From Microbaculum sp051390635 (GTDB taxonomy: Bacteria > Pseudomonadota > Alphaproteobacteria > Rhizobiales > Tepidamorphaceae), in the NCBI RefSeq assembly GCF_051390635.1, contig NZ_JBPODT010000003.1, positions 372,001-436,000 of the forward strand: DNA of 64,000 nucleotides, given 5' to 3'. Position 1 is the stretch's first letter, and each line of letters opens with the position of its first letter. The translations under genes and the position numbers were made by a program. The notes beneath the pieces are model-generated. The model made no database searches. It was not told where the DNA came from and saw only the letters and a program-made list of their open reading frames with translations. This document shows positions 1 to 9,269 of this stretch, one piece after another.

Positions 1-2114
1 GCGTCCACGGCCACGACGCCATCCTTGTCGGCGAGCAGCGGATTGAGGTCGAGCTCGCGGATCTCCGGAATGTCGGCGGCCATCTGGGCGATCTTGACGA
101 GCGTCAGCGCGACCTCGTCGATGTCGGCGGCCGGCTCGTTGCGGAAGGCTTTCAGAAGGCGCGAGATGCGGGTGCGCCCGATCAGGTCGTGGGCGAGCGT
201 CAGGTCCAGCGGCGGCAGCGCCAGCGCCTTGTCGCGGATCACCTCGACCGCCGTGCCGCCCTGTCCGAACAGAACAACCGGGCCGAACAGCTTGTCGTCG
301 GCGAGACCGAGGATCAGCTCGCGGGCGCCCGGCCGTCGGATCATCGGCTCGACGGTCACGCCGAGGATCCTGGCGTCCGGCACCGCAGCGCGCGCGGCGG
401 CGATGACCTCCCGGGCCGCCTCCTCGGCGGCGTGCGGCGTCTCGATATTGAGGCGCACGCCGCCGATGTCGCTCTTGTGCTGGATGTCGGGCGAATTGAT
501 CTTCACCGCGCAGGCCCCGAACTCCGGCAGCAGGCGCGCGGCGATCTCGCGCGCGCCCGCGGCCGTTTCCGCCGTTTCCGGCGCGACGGCGGGAATGCCA
601 TAGGCGGTCAGCATCTTCGCGATTTCGGGCCGGTCGAGCCAGGTCTTGCCGGCGGCAAGGCCGTCGGCGACGACGGCGCGGGCGGCCTCGACGTCCGGCG
701 TGAAATCCGCCGGCAGGCTCGGCGGCGTCTGCATCAGCATGTCCTGCGCTTCCGAGTAGCGGACCAGATGGCTGACGCCGCGCACCGCCGCGGTCGGCGT
801 CGAGAACACCGGAACCTCGACCGGATCGAACACCTTGCGCGCGTCCGCAGCCTTGGCGCCGCCGAGCCAGGCGGCGAAGACCGGCTTGCACGGCCAGACC
901 TTGCTCTCGTGATTGCGGACTGTCTCGGCGACGCTTGCCGCCGCCGCGTCGCTCGAGGACAGCGCGGTCGGGCAGTTCATCACCAGCACCGCGTCCGTGG
1001 TCTCGTCGTCGAGCAGCGCTTCCAGCGCCGCCGAATACCGCTCCGGCGGGGCATCGCCGATGATGTCGACCGGGTTGCTCTTCGACCACGTCGGCGGCAG
1101 GCTCTGGTCGAGCCGGACGAAGGTCTGCTCCGACAGCGGTGCCAGCGACCCGTCGAGGTCGATCAGCCGGTCGACGGCGAGCACGCCCAGGCCGCCGCCA
1201 TTGGTCAGGACCGACAGCCGCCGGCCGCGGAACGGCTTGACGCGGCTCAGCGTTTCGACGGAGTCGAACAGCTCGTCGAGGTCGTAGACCCGGAGCAGTC
1301 CGGCGCGGCGGAAGGCGGCGTCATAGACCGCGTCGACGCCGGCCAGCGCCCCAGTATGCGAGGCCGCCGCCTTGGCGGCTTCGGCGTGGCGGCCGGATTT
1401 TACCACGACGACGGGTTTGACCCGCGCCGCCGCGCGCGCCGCCGACATGAACTTCTTCGGGTTGGTGATGCCCTCGACATAGAGCAGGATCGCGCGGGTG
1501 TGGACGTCGGCCGCGAACCAGTCGAGCAGGTCGCCGAAATCGACGTCGGCCATGTCGCCGAGCGACACCATCGACGAGAACCCGATGCCGCGGTCGTTCG
1601 CCCAGTCGATCATGGTGACGATCACCGCGCCGGACTGCGACAGAAGCGCCAGATCGCCCTTCAGGGGCGAGGCGTGCGCGAAGCTGCCGTTCAGCCCGAT
1701 GCCGGGCACCAGCAGGCCGACGGTGTTGGGGCCGAAGACCCGCAGCGTGTGCGGCCGGGCGGCGTCGAGCGTCTGCTGGCGCAGCGACCCGGGACCGTTG
1801 CCGAAGCCCGCCGTGATGACGACGACGGCGCGGGCGCCGTGGGCGCCGAGCTCCGCGACGAGGCCCGGCACCGTTTGCGGCGGCGTCGCGAGGATCGCGA
1901 GATCGACCGGCCCGGGCAGGGCGGCGGCGCTGGGGTAGCAGGGCTGGCCGTCGATTTCGGTGTATTTCGGGTTGACCAGGTAGACCGGTCCCGCAAATCC
2001 CGCATCCCGCATGTTGCGCAGGACGACGTGTGCCACGGATCCGTCGCGCGGGCTCGCGCCGATCAGGGCGATCGATTTCGGCGAGAAAGCGGCTTCGAGA
2101 TTACGAACGGTCAT
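1..2114 (-). CDS. Acetate-CoA ligase family protein (NDP-forming acyl-CoA synthetase), 3' end cut by window
   Basis: Reading leftward from the ATG at 2114 gives 704 codons with no stop. The protein opens with a CoA-binding Rossmann motif (IALIGASPRDGSV, about residues 15-27). A succinyl-CoA-ligase-like middle follows, and from about residue 490 an ATP-grasp region (KINSPDIQHKSDIGGVRL, then FGQGGTAVEVIRD). This domain order is that of single-chain NDP-forming acyl-CoA synthetases, which form acyl-CoA from acid, CoA and ATP through a phosphohistidine. The C-terminal stretch ends in DLNPLLADKDGVVAVDA, normal for the family's last strand, so only a few residues are probably missing. Substrate cannot be read from sequence. 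The uspA gene follows 114 bases upstream in the same orientation. Long plus-strand ORFs here are GC-driven shadows. Confidence 0.9.
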   Translation of the reverse strand, partial: MTVRNLEAAFSPKSIALIGASPRDGSVAHVVLRNMRDAGFAGPVYLVNPKYTEIDGQPCYPSAAALPGPVDLAILATPPQTVPGLVAELGAHGARAVVVITAGFGNGPGSLRQQTLDAARPHTLRVFGPNTVGLLVPGIGLNGSFAHASPLKGDLALLSQSGAVIVTMIDWANDRGIGFSSMVSLGDMADVDFGDLLDWFAADVHTRAILLYVEGITNPKKFMSAARAAARVKPVVVVKSGRHAEAAKAAASHTGALAGVDAVYDAAFRRAGLLRVYDLDELFDSVETLSRVKPFRGRRLSVLTNGGGLGVLAVDRLIDLDGSLAPLSEQTFVRLDQSLPPTWSKSNPVDIIGDAPPERYSAALEALLDDETTDAVLVMNCPTALSSSDAAAASVAETVRNHESKVWPCKPVFAAWLGGAKAADARKVFDPVEVPVFSTPTAAVRGVSHLVRYSEAQDMLMQTPPSLPADFTPDVEAARAVVADGLAAGKTWLDRPEIAKMLTAYGIPAVAPETAETAAGAREIAARLLPEFGACAVKINSPDIQHKSDIGGVRLNIETPHAAEEAAREVIAAARAAVPDARILGVTVEPMIRRPGARELILGLADDKLFGPVVLFGQGGTAVEVIRDKALALPPLDLTLAHDLIGRTRISRLLKAFRNEPAADIDEVALTLVKIAQMAADIPEIRELDLNPLLADKDGVVAVD

Positions 2115-2228
2115 GGCGGTACCCCGGGTTTTTGCGGGTGCGAAGAGGTCCCTATTCCTATCGTACCCGCGGCGACGGGGCCATGACCGGGCGGCCACAT
2201 GTCGCAGCCGCCCGAGACGACCCTGGGG

Positions 2229-3077
2229 TCAGTGCGCCATGAGCACCGGAATTGTCATGCTTTCGAGGATCGAGTTCGTTGTTCCGCCGAACATGAACTC
2301 GCGGAAACGGGAATGGCCATAGCCACCCATGACGAGCAGGTCGGCTTCGGAATCCGCGGCATGCGACAGGAGCGCGTTGCCGACGTCGATACCGGCGCTG
2401 CCGATGCGCTTGACGTCGACGCTCAGTCCGTGACGGGCGAGATGCAGCGCCAGATCGGCGCCCGGCTCGCCGCCATGGGCGGACGGCACGCTGTCGCCGA
2501 CGATCACGACCGAGACGGCTTCCGCCGTCTTCAATACCGGCATCGCCTCGTTGGCGGCGCGGCTTGCCTGGCGGCGGCCATCCCAGGCGACCATGACGCG
2601 GTCGAGCTTCGCCTCGTTCGGGCCGATATAGGGCACGACCAGGGTCGCGCGGCCGGATTCGAACAGGGCGGCCTCGACCAGCAGTTCGCGGATCGCGAGA
2701 ACGTCGTCGGGCTCGGGCTGGCCGACGAGGATCAGATCCGAGGTGCGCCCGTGCATGGCAAGCGTGGGCCCAGCCGCCGCTTCCGTGCAGTTGACGATGC
2801 GCACTTCCGACTTGATGCCGGCGCGGTTCGCCGCTTCGGTGAACGTGTCGGCGGACGCCTGCGCCGCCTCGAGGGCGCGGGTGCGCTGGGATTCGAGCAG
2901 CGAACCGGGAACCTCGCCCATAATCATCGGCGGGATCGTCGGTTCCAGGGCGAAGATGAGACCGGTCAGGTGCGCGTCATGGGTAGCCGCCAGCGAAATC
3001 GCGAAGGCCTGCCTTCGCGCGCCGGCGCCGCTGCCCGCCTCGGAATCGAGGTGCACCAGAATATCCTTGAATGCCAT
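2229..3077 (-). CDS. Universal stress protein, tandem UspA domains
   Basis: 282 residues starting MAFKDILVHLD, the typical first beta strand of a Usp fold. The second half (from about residue 145) is the better conserved domain and carries the ATP-binding signature G-2x-G-9x-G-S/T as GGYGHSRFREFMFGGT. Length fits a two-domain Usp of the E. coli UspE kind. These soluble proteins bind ATP and help survival under starvation or stress. The exact role here is not determinable. It precedes the acyl-CoA synthetase on the same strand with a 114-base gap, so co-transcription is possible. Confidence 0.9.
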   Translation of the reverse strand: MAFKDILVHLDSEAGSGAGARRQAFAISLAATHDAHLTGLIFALEPTIPPMIMGEVPGSLLESQRTRALEAAQASADTFTEAANRAGIKSEVRIVNCTEAAAGPTLAMHGRTSDLILVGQPEPDDVLAIRELLVEAALFESGRATLVVPYIGPNEAKLDRVMVAWDGRRQASRAANEAMPVLKTAEAVSVVIVGDSVPSAHGGEPGADLALHLARHGLSVDVKRIGSAGIDVGNALLSHAADSEADLLVMGGYGHSRFREFMFGGTTNSILESMTIPVLMAH

Positions 3078-3166
3078 GACGTTACTCCGTTTTCCCTTCC
3101 TCGCCCGTGCATCGGACGACCGTTCGTTTAAGGCCCCATACCGTTAAGGAATAGTGCCGGTTAAGG

Positions 3167-3619
3167 CTAGACCGCCAACACGTCGGCCAGATGGCTTTCG
3201 ACGTCCTTCTCGGTTGATCTCACCAGATTCCGCGGGATTTCCGCCGTCACCTTTGCGGCGAGTCCTTTGGGCAGGAGGTCGCGCAGATCGCCGAGTGCCT
3301 GCGGCGCGGCGATCAGCACGAGCCGGTCGAACTGCTCTTCCTGAGGCTTGGCCGCGATCCAGTCGACGACGCCTCGCAGAAACTCGCGCTCCTGATGCTT
3401 CTGGGGGTCGGTCCGCGGTTCCATTGCGTGGCGGCCCTGGCCATGGCTATCGAAGGCGCGCCCCGGCTTGTCGGCCTGGATATCGCGATCGCGCAGCCTG
3501 TCTCCCAGGAATGCACGGTCGTCGATTTCGCTCACGCCCTTGCCCACGCCGTTATTGACGAAAACGCGGGCATGCGCCCCGTCTGCCACGAGGATCCAGG
3601 TCACCTGTTTGCGAACCAT
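3167..3619 (-). CDS. Host attachment family protein (Host_attach / AtsE-like)
   Basis: 150 residues starting MVRKQVTWILVADGAHARVF, the characteristic opening of the small family named after the Agrobacterium attachment protein. The family has a release-factor-like alpha/beta fold, seen here in RLVLIAAPQALGDLRDLL and in the C-terminal ST-EKDVESHLADVL. There is no signal peptide or membrane segment, so it should be cytoplasmic, and the attachment role is known only from the family name. It lies next to a universal stress gene on the same strand, a common pairing that suggests a stress role. Confidence 0.8.
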   Translation of the reverse strand: MVRKQVTWILVADGAHARVFVNNGVGKGVSEIDDRAFLGDRLRDRDIQADKPGRAFDSHGQGRHAMEPRTDPQKHQEREFLRGVVDWIAAKPQEEQFDRLVLIAAPQALGDLRDLLPKGLAAKVTAEIPRNLVRSTEKDVESHLADVLAV

Positions 3620-3861
3620 TGAAACGTCTCCCGATATTCTGGCCCCGGCCGCCGGTATTTTGCGGTTGAGAGTGCGCCGGAACCTTGATCGCGGTCAACG
3701 TCTTGAACGAATGGGGGGCATGCCGGCCCGTAGGATCAAGCATGCCGGGGACTTGCACGAAATGTCGTCATGGCCGCTTTATGAGAGGCCGTCGTCGTCG
3801 TATCGACTGGCAGGGATCGAATCCCTGATCGCGGCGTCAACCTGGGAGCGAAAGCAACATC

Positions 3862-4590
3862 TTGAGCGCATTTTTCGAGGAACTGGACTTTCGCCCGACC
3901 CCGATCGGTACGCTCAGCCTCAGGCGGCGGCGGGACTTGCGGCTGGGCGTCGACGTCATCGAGATCAAGCTCGGCGACGAGTACCTGATGTCGAGCATGT
4001 TCACAGCTTCCGAGATCGCGCTGGCGACGCTCGGCCTCGCCGAAGTGGACTCGGACCGCGTGGAAAACGGTCTCGATGTCGTCGTCGGCGGCCTGGGCCT
4101 CGGCTACACGGCGAAGGCCGTGCTGGAGGACGAGCGGGTTTCGTCTCTCGTCGTCGTCGATGCGCTGCAGGCGGTAATCGACTGGCACGAGGAAGGGCTG
4201 GTGCCGCTGGGGGCGGACCTGACCGCCGATCCGCGCTGCCGCTTCGTGCACGGTGACTTCTTCGCGCTCGCCGCGTCTAAGGACGGCTTCGATCCCGACG
4301 CCCCCGGCCGGGCATTTGACGCTGTCCTGCTGGACATCGATCATTCGCCGGATTTTCTGCTCGATCCGGACAACGCCGCGTTTTACCGCGAGGAGGGACT
4401 TGCCCGTTGCGCCGCCCATCTGCGGCCGGGCGGCGTCTTCGGCCTGTGGTCTAACGACCGGCCGGACGCGGCGTTCACCGCACGAGTGGCGCAGGTCTTC
4501 GAAAACGCCCGCGCCGAGGAAGTGACCTTCGACAATCCGCTGCAGGACGAGCCGTTCACGCAGACGGTCTATCTGGCGAAAAAGGGTTAG
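3862..4590 (+). CDS. Spermidine synthase-like methyltransferase-fold protein
   Basis: 242 residues. The fold of polyamine synthases is visible: a glycine-rich nucleotide motif VVVGGLGLGYTAKAVL (about residues 72-87), VVVDALQAVIDWH, and the acidic LLDIDHSP stretch where aminopropyltransferases bind substrate. The start is TTG at 3862, because an in-frame stop lies at 3826-3828 and no ATG or GTG lies between. GGGAG about 14 bases upstream is a modest ribosome site. The family includes spermidine synthase-like proteins of unknown substrate, so true polyamine synthesis is not certain. It is convergent with the acyl-CoA dehydrogenase gene, with stops 4 bases apart. Confidence 0.75.
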   Translation: MSAFFEELDFRPTPIGTLSLRRRRDLRLGVDVIEIKLGDEYLMSSMFTASEIALATLGLAEVDSDRVENGLDVVVGGLGLGYTAKAVLEDERVSSLVVVDALQAVIDWHEEGLVPLGADLTADPRCRFVHGDFFALAASKDGFDPDAPGRAFDAVLLDIDHSPDFLLDPDNAAFYREEGLARCAAHLRPGGVFGLWSNDRPDAAFTARVAQVFENARAEEVTFDNPLQDEPFTQTVYLAKKG

Positions 4591-4593
4591 GGC

Positions 4594-5748
4594 TCAGGCC
4601 GACCGCAGGGTTTCGCGGGCGATGATCAGCCGCTGGATCTCCGAGGTGCCCTCGTAGATCGTGGTGATGCGGGCGTCGCGGACGAGCCGCTCCAGCCCCG
4701 TTTCCCGAATATAGCCGGCCCCGCCATGCAGCTGCAGTGCCGTGTAGGTTGCCCGCTGCGCCGCCTCGCTGGCATAGAGCTTGGCCATCGAGGCTTCCCG
4801 GGCATAGGGCTTGCCCGCCGCCTTGAGGCTGGCTGCCTGCAGGATCAGCAGACGGGCGGCCTCCAGTTCGGTCTCCCGGTCGGCGATCATCCATTGGATG
4901 CCCTGGTTGTCGGCGATCTTGCGGCCGAACTGCTCGCGCTCCTGAACGTAGCGATTGGCGAGGTCCATGGCGCCGCGCGCGATGCCCAGCGCGGTCGCGG
5001 CGATGCCGATGCGCCCGCCGGCGAGCTCGCCGACGGCGATGCGGAACCCGCCGTTCACGTCGCCGAGCACGGCCGAAGCGGGGATCCGGCAGTTCTCGAA
5101 GGTGACGGGATTGGTGGCCGAGCCGGTCTGGCCCATCTTCTTTTCCGCCGGGCCGACGATCAGTCCCTCGGCATCCGCCTCGACCAGGAAGCAGGTGATG
5201 CCCTTGCCCTTCGGCGCGTCGGGGTCCGTCACCGCCCAGACCACGAACAGCCCGGCATACTCGGCTGACGTGATGTAGAGCTTGGAGCCGTTCAGCACCC
5301 ATTCGTTGCCGTCTATGCGTGCGGACGTGCGCATGCCGGCGGGATCGGAACCGGCGCCGGCCTCGGTCAGACAGAAGCCGGCGGCCGGATAGGTGCCGTC
5401 GCAGATTTTCGGCAGGTAGGCCGCGCGGTGCTCCTCGCTGCCGCACACCTCGACGATCTCGGCGACCATGTTGGTGACCGATGTCGTCACCGCCGTGGAG
5501 GCGCAGCCGCGCGCGATCTCCTCGAGCGCCAGCGCGAAGCCGACCGGTCCGGCTTCGCTGCCGCCGTAATGACCGGAAACGTTCAGCCCCATGAAGCCGT
5601 TCTCGGCGAGAACCTTCAGGTTTTCCAGGAACGGCGCCCGCCCGCCGCCATCGTCCAGCGTCCCGGCGAGCGGGGCCAGGCGGTCCGTCGCGATACGCCG
5701 CGCCGTGTCGCGGATCAGACGGTGTTCTTCGCTCGGCTCGAAGTCCAT
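4594..5748 (-). CDS. Acyl-CoA dehydrogenase
   Basis: 384 residues from the ATG at 5748 (MDFEPSEEHRLIRDTARR). The open frame continues upstream, but only this start gives the usual N-terminus. The FAD/substrate motif CLTEAGAGSDPAGMRTSA is near residue 130. The C-terminal helical domain carries YVQEREQFGRKIADNQ and the catalytic-base motif ITTIYEGTSEIQR. The enzyme oxidises an acyl-CoA to the enoyl-CoA and passes electrons to ETF. Chain length and branching preference cannot be told. No other beta-oxidation gene adjoins, though an acyl-CoA synthetase lies 2.5 kb away on the same strand. Confidence 0.93.
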   Translation of the reverse strand: MDFEPSEEHRLIRDTARRIATDRLAPLAGTLDDGGGRAPFLENLKVLAENGFMGLNVSGHYGGSEAGPVGFALALEEIARGCASTAVTTSVTNMVAEIVEVCGSEEHRAAYLPKICDGTYPAAGFCLTEAGAGSDPAGMRTSARIDGNEWVLNGSKLYITSAEYAGLFVVWAVTDPDAPKGKGITCFLVEADAEGLIVGPAEKKMGQTGSATNPVTFENCRIPASAVLGDVNGGFRIAVGELAGGRIGIAATALGIARGAMDLANRYVQEREQFGRKIADNQGIQWMIADRETELEAARLLILQAASLKAAGKPYAREASMAKLYASEAAQRATYTALQLHGGAGYIRETGLERLVRDARITTIYEGTSEIQRLIIARETLRSA

Positions 5749-5830
5749 GGCACACGCCCTCTGAATGGCATGGTGCCTTGATAATACCCGGCGCGCCGGC
5801 CTGCAATCACGGGCCGGCAATCTCCGGCGG

Positions 5831-6001
5831 TCAGTCCTCGTGATCCGGCGCCGGCTGGGTGATCGACGGCGGGTCGCTCGCGGGGAAGGAGTCGTCGAGC
5901 TCGCGGTCGAGCTCGCGATTTTCCTTGCGCTTCTCCTGGGATTTCGGCGCGTTCTCGTCCGTCTTCGGATCGGTCCTGCCGTGCTTCGCTTTGTGTGGCA
6001 T
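5831..6001 (-). CDS. Small hydrophilic protein, 56 residues, unknown function
   Basis: ATG at 6001 and stop at 5831 encode 56 residues starting MPHKAKHGRTDPKTDEN. The protein is highly charged and probably disordered. It ends with RELDRELDDSFPASDPPSI and a short proline-rich tail. The DDSFPASDPPS motif recurs in small proteins of many alphaproteobacteria, to my recollection, but no function is known to me. Upstream GGAGATACGCG offers a ribosome site. It sits alone between acyl-CoA dehydrogenase and a divergent EamA gene. Confidence 0.7.
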   Translation of the reverse strand: MPHKAKHGRTDPKTDENAPKSQEKRKENRELDRELDDSFPASDPPSITQPAPDHED

Positions 6002-6129
6002 CGCGTATCTCCATCGAAACGCCTTGCGGTCGCGCCGGTTGCAAGAACCGGGTGGCCGGGCGCGGGGCCTGGAAGTACTCGGGCTCCTATTTTTGAAAAC
6101 GCACATCGCGCCTTGGGGTTCATCTCGAT

Positions 6130-7053
6130 ATGCAAGCACCGTCGCCGCGCATGGGGGGCACCGAATGGTCGCTGCTCCTGATCCTCTCGCTGCTCTGGGG
6201 CGGATCCTTCCTGTTCGCCAAGGTTGCCGTCGGCGAACTGCCGCCTTTGACGGTCGCCTTCCTGCGCGTCTCCATCGCCGCGCTGACGCTCTATGTCCTG
6301 GTTCGCGCCATGGGGCTAACGATGCCGCGCGGCGCCGAATGGGGGGCGTTCCTCGTCCTGGGCGCGGTCAACAATGCCGTGCCGTTCTCGCTGATCTTCT
6401 GGGGTCTGACCGAAGTTTCGAGCGGGCTCGCCGCGATCCTCAACGCGGCGACGCCGCTCTTCACCGTCCTGCTCGCCCATGTCCTGACGCGCGACGAGCG
6501 GCTGACGGCGGCGAAGCTCTTCGGCGTGCTGATCGGACTGGCCGGCGTCGCCGTGCTGATCGGCGTCGATGCCCTCGACGGGGTCGGTCTCGCCGTGTTC
6601 GCCCAGCTCGCCTGTGTTGCCGCCGCCGTCTCCTACGCCTTCGCCGGCATCTGGGGGCGGCGCTTCTCCGGGCAGCCGCCGATGGTGGTGGCCGCCGGGC
6701 AAGTGACGGCCTCGTCGGTGCTGCTGTTGCCGATCGTCGTGGCCGTCGACATGCCATGGCGACTGGCGATGCCGTCGGGCATGGCCGTCGCGTCGATCCT
6801 CGGCCTCGCTGTCGTCTCGACTGCGCTCGCCTACGTGATCTATTTCCGTATCCTGCGTGCCGCCGGCGCCACTAATCTCCTGCTCGTGACTTTCCTGATC
6901 CCGATCAGCGCGCTCGCCTTCGGTGCCACGCTGCTGGGCGAGACCGTCCGGCCCGACGACTTCCTCGGCATGGCTCTCATCGGCATCGGCCTGGCGGCGA
7001 TCGACGGTCGCCCCGCTGCCCGCCTGTCCCGTCTGCTCGGGATCAGCGGCTGA
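6130..7053 (+). CDS. EamA-family transporter (DMT superfamily), first copy
   Basis: 307 residues, with about ten hydrophobic segments forming two EamA repeats. The first repeat opens with LSLLWGGSFLFAKVAVGELPP (quoted in part as LLWGGSFLFAK, residues 21-31). The second repeat starts near residue 155 and ends with LLLVTFLIPISALAFG and LGETV. This is the drug/metabolite transporter fold, generally inner-membrane exporters or exchangers of small metabolites. No substrate can be assigned. It stands alone, divergent from the 56-residue protein and upstream of the PAS-GGDEF-EAL gene. A second, distinct EamA gene lies at 51296-52219. Confidence 0.88.
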   Translation: MQAPSPRMGGTEWSLLLILSLLWGGSFLFAKVAVGELPPLTVAFLRVSIAALTLYVLVRAMGLTMPRGAEWGAFLVLGAVNNAVPFSLIFWGLTEVSSGLAAILNAATPLFTVLLAHVLTRDERLTAAKLFGVLIGLAGVAVLIGVDALDGVGLAVFAQLACVAAAVSYAFAGIWGRRFSGQPPMVVAAGQVTASSVLLLPIVVAVDMPWRLAMPSGMAVASILGLAVVSTALAYVIYFRILRAAGATNLLLVTFLIPISALAFGATLLGETVRPDDFLGMALIGIGLAAIDGRPAARLSRLLGISG

Positions 7054-7118
7054 ATTCTTGTCCAAATCCGGCAGATCGGATTAGCTTTTGTTTAGGCACT
7101 CGGTGGTCAGATGCCAGC

Positions 7119-9269
7119 TTGGCAATAGCGCGGGGTTTGTCGCCCCCGCACCGAAACGACGGACTTTTCCCATTGGCAGGTCGACTTCTCGAAGATTTCG
7201 CGGAACTCGCATCCGACTGGTTCTGGGAAATGGACGAGACCTATCGGTTTTCTTACTTCTCCGGCAGCCTGGAGCAGGCTACCGGCGTTTCGCCGCAACA
7301 GGAGATCGGCAAGAGCCGCGTCGAGATTTCCGCCAATGCCGAGATCGAGGCATTCTGGCAGCCGCACGTCGACGATCTCCTGAACCGGCGGACGTTTCGC
7401 AACTTCGTCTATCCCTATAAACGCAAGGACGGTCAGGTCCGCTGGTTTTCGACCAGTGGCCAGCCGGTGTTCGACGACGCGGGCGCGTTCAAGGGATACC
7501 GCGGTGTCGGCTCGGATATCACCGCCGAACGGAACGCGCGCGACCAGCTCTCCGAGGCGCTTGAGGCGCTGCGCGCCACCAACGCCCGGCTTGCCGAACA
7601 GAACCGGCTGTTCGAGACGGCGATCGACAATATCTCCCAGGGTATCTGCATGTTCGACGATGACCGCCGGCTCATCGTCTGCAACAGGCGCTATGCCGAG
7701 ATGTACGGCCTGCCGGAGGCGTTGATGCGGCCCGGCACGCCGCTCGAGACGATCCTCGACCATCGCATCGCCACCGGACGATATGCGGGCGCCGACCCGA
7801 CCGAATTCGCGCGAAACCGCTTGAAGATGGTCGAAGCCGATACGCGTTCGCAGATGCTCGACGAACTTCGGGACGGCAGCATCTATTTGATCGCCCATGC
7901 GCGGATGCCGGGCGGTGGGTCGGTCGCGATCCACGAGGACATCACGGAGCGCAAGAGGGCCGAGGCGAAGATCGCCCATATGGCCCGCCACGATGCGCTC
8001 ACCGGCCTGCCGAACCGGCTCTTCCTGCGTGACAAGATGGAAGAGGGGCTCGCCCGTGTCAGGGACGGCGATGGTTTTGCGGTGCTGTGCCTCGATCTCG
8101 ATAACTTCAAGACCGTGAACGACTCCCTCGGGCATCCCGCCGGTGACGCGCTGTTGCAGGCGGTCACACGCCGGCTACAGGTCTGCGTGCGCGAGACCGA
8201 TACGGTGGCGCGGCTTGGCGGCGACGAGTTCGCCATCCTGCAGCCCGGCCCGAGCGCGCCGGAACGCGCGGCGACGCTTGCCCGGCGGATCATCGAGGTG
8301 CTCTCGGCCGCCTTCACCATCGAGGGGCAGCAGGTGGTGGTCGGTACCAGCATCGGTATCGCGCTGGCCCCGCAGGATGGCGCTGAGCCGGACCTGCTGC
8401 TGAAGAACGCCGACCTCGCGCTTTACCGCGCCAAGGACGACGGCCGCCGGACTTACCGTTTCTTCGAACCGGAGATGGATGTTCACCAGCAGTCGCGCCG
8501 GGCGCTGGAAATCGACCTGCGCCAGGCGCTCGTGACGGGCGAGTTCGAGTTGTTCTATCAGCCCATCGTCGGCCTCTCGTCGGGCCAGATCGTGGGCCTG
8601 GAAGCCCTGCTGCGATGGTGCCATCCCGAGCGCGGGCTGCTGTCGCCGGGCGAGTTCGTGCCGATGTGCGAGGAGACGGGGCTGATCGTTCCGCTCGGGG
8701 ATTGGGTGCTAAGGACCGCATGCTGCGAGGTGGCGCGGATGTCCGACGACATTTCCGTCGCCGTGAACCTGTCGCCGGTCCAGTTCAAGGCTCCCGGCAT
8801 CGTCTCGTCGGTCATGCAGGCGCTGTCGCAGGCGCGCCTCGATCCGGGCCGGCTGGAGGTGGAGATCACCGAATCCGTACTTCTGCTGGAAAGCGAGGAC
8901 ACGCTGGCAGCTTTGCATCGGCTGCGCGATCTCGGCGTCCGCATCTCGATGGACGATTTCGGCACCGGATACTCGTCGCTCAGCTATCTCAGGCGCTTCC
9001 CCTTCGATCGCATCAAGATCGACCGCTCCTTCATCGCCGACCTGGAAACCAAGGACGATTGCCGGGCGATCATCCGCGCCGTGGCGAGCCTCGGGTCGGA
9101 TCTCGGGATCGATACGACGGCGGAGGGCGTCGAGACGGAATCCCAGCTCAAGACGCTGCGTGCCGAAGGGCTGACGGAGGTCCAGGGCTATCTGTTTTCG
9201 CCGCCCGTCCCGCGCGACGAAATCGTCGAGGTCCTCGCCAGGGCCAAGGCGGCCGTCTCCGCGGCTTAA
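7119..9269 (+). CDS. PAS-PAS-GGDEF-EAL protein (c-di-GMP turnover)
   Basis: Up to 716 residues. PAS 1 spans about residues 24-140 (SDWFWEMDETYRFSYFSG) and ends with a PAC-like segment. PAS 2 spans about 155-265 (AIDNISQGICMFDDDRRLI). GGDEF is about 285-440, with intact RLGGDEFAIL near residue 367. EAL is about 460-705, with EALLRW near 494 and DDFGTGYSSLSY near 612. Both catalytic signatures are intact, so it may be bifunctional or have one domain regulating the other. There is no membrane segment, so it is cytoplasmic and senses through PAS. The start is uncertain: TTG 7119 and TTG 7173 are in frame and neither has a good ribosome site. Confidence 0.92.
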   Translation: MAIARGLSPPHRNDGLFPLAGRLLEDFAELASDWFWEMDETYRFSYFSGSLEQATGVSPQQEIGKSRVEISANAEIEAFWQPHVDDLLNRRTFRNFVYPYKRKDGQVRWFSTSGQPVFDDAGAFKGYRGVGSDITAERNARDQLSEALEALRATNARLAEQNRLFETAIDNISQGICMFDDDRRLIVCNRRYAEMYGLPEALMRPGTPLETILDHRIATGRYAGADPTEFARNRLKMVEADTRSQMLDELRDGSIYLIAHARMPGGGSVAIHEDITERKRAEAKIAHMARHDALTGLPNRLFLRDKMEEGLARVRDGDGFAVLCLDLDNFKTVNDSLGHPAGDALLQAVTRRLQVCVRETDTVARLGGDEFAILQPGPSAPERAATLARRIIEVLSAAFTIEGQQVVVGTSIGIALAPQDGAEPDLLLKNADLALYRAKDDGRRTYRFFEPEMDVHQQSRRALEIDLRQALVTGEFELFYQPIVGLSSGQIVGLEALLRWCHPERGLLSPGEFVPMCEETGLIVPLGDWVLRTACCEVARMSDDISVAVNLSPVQFKAPGIVSSVMQALSQARLDPGRLEVEITESVLLLESEDTLAALHRLRDLGVRISMDDFGTGYSSLSYLRRFPFDRIKIDRSFIADLETKDDCRAIIRAVASLGSDLGIDTTAEGVETESQLKTLRAEGLTEVQGYLFSPPVPRDEIVEVLARAKAAVSAA

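Noticed and set aside
189..2186. 665-codon plus-strand open frame
   Set aside because: It is antisense to the acyl-CoA synthetase, is Arg/Asp-rich low-complexity, and matches no fold; typical of high-GC shadow frames.
3811..3830. tRNA T-arm-like sequence AGGG-ATCGAAT-CCCT
   Set aside because: No acceptor, D or anticodon stems can be built on either strand; a chance hairpin.
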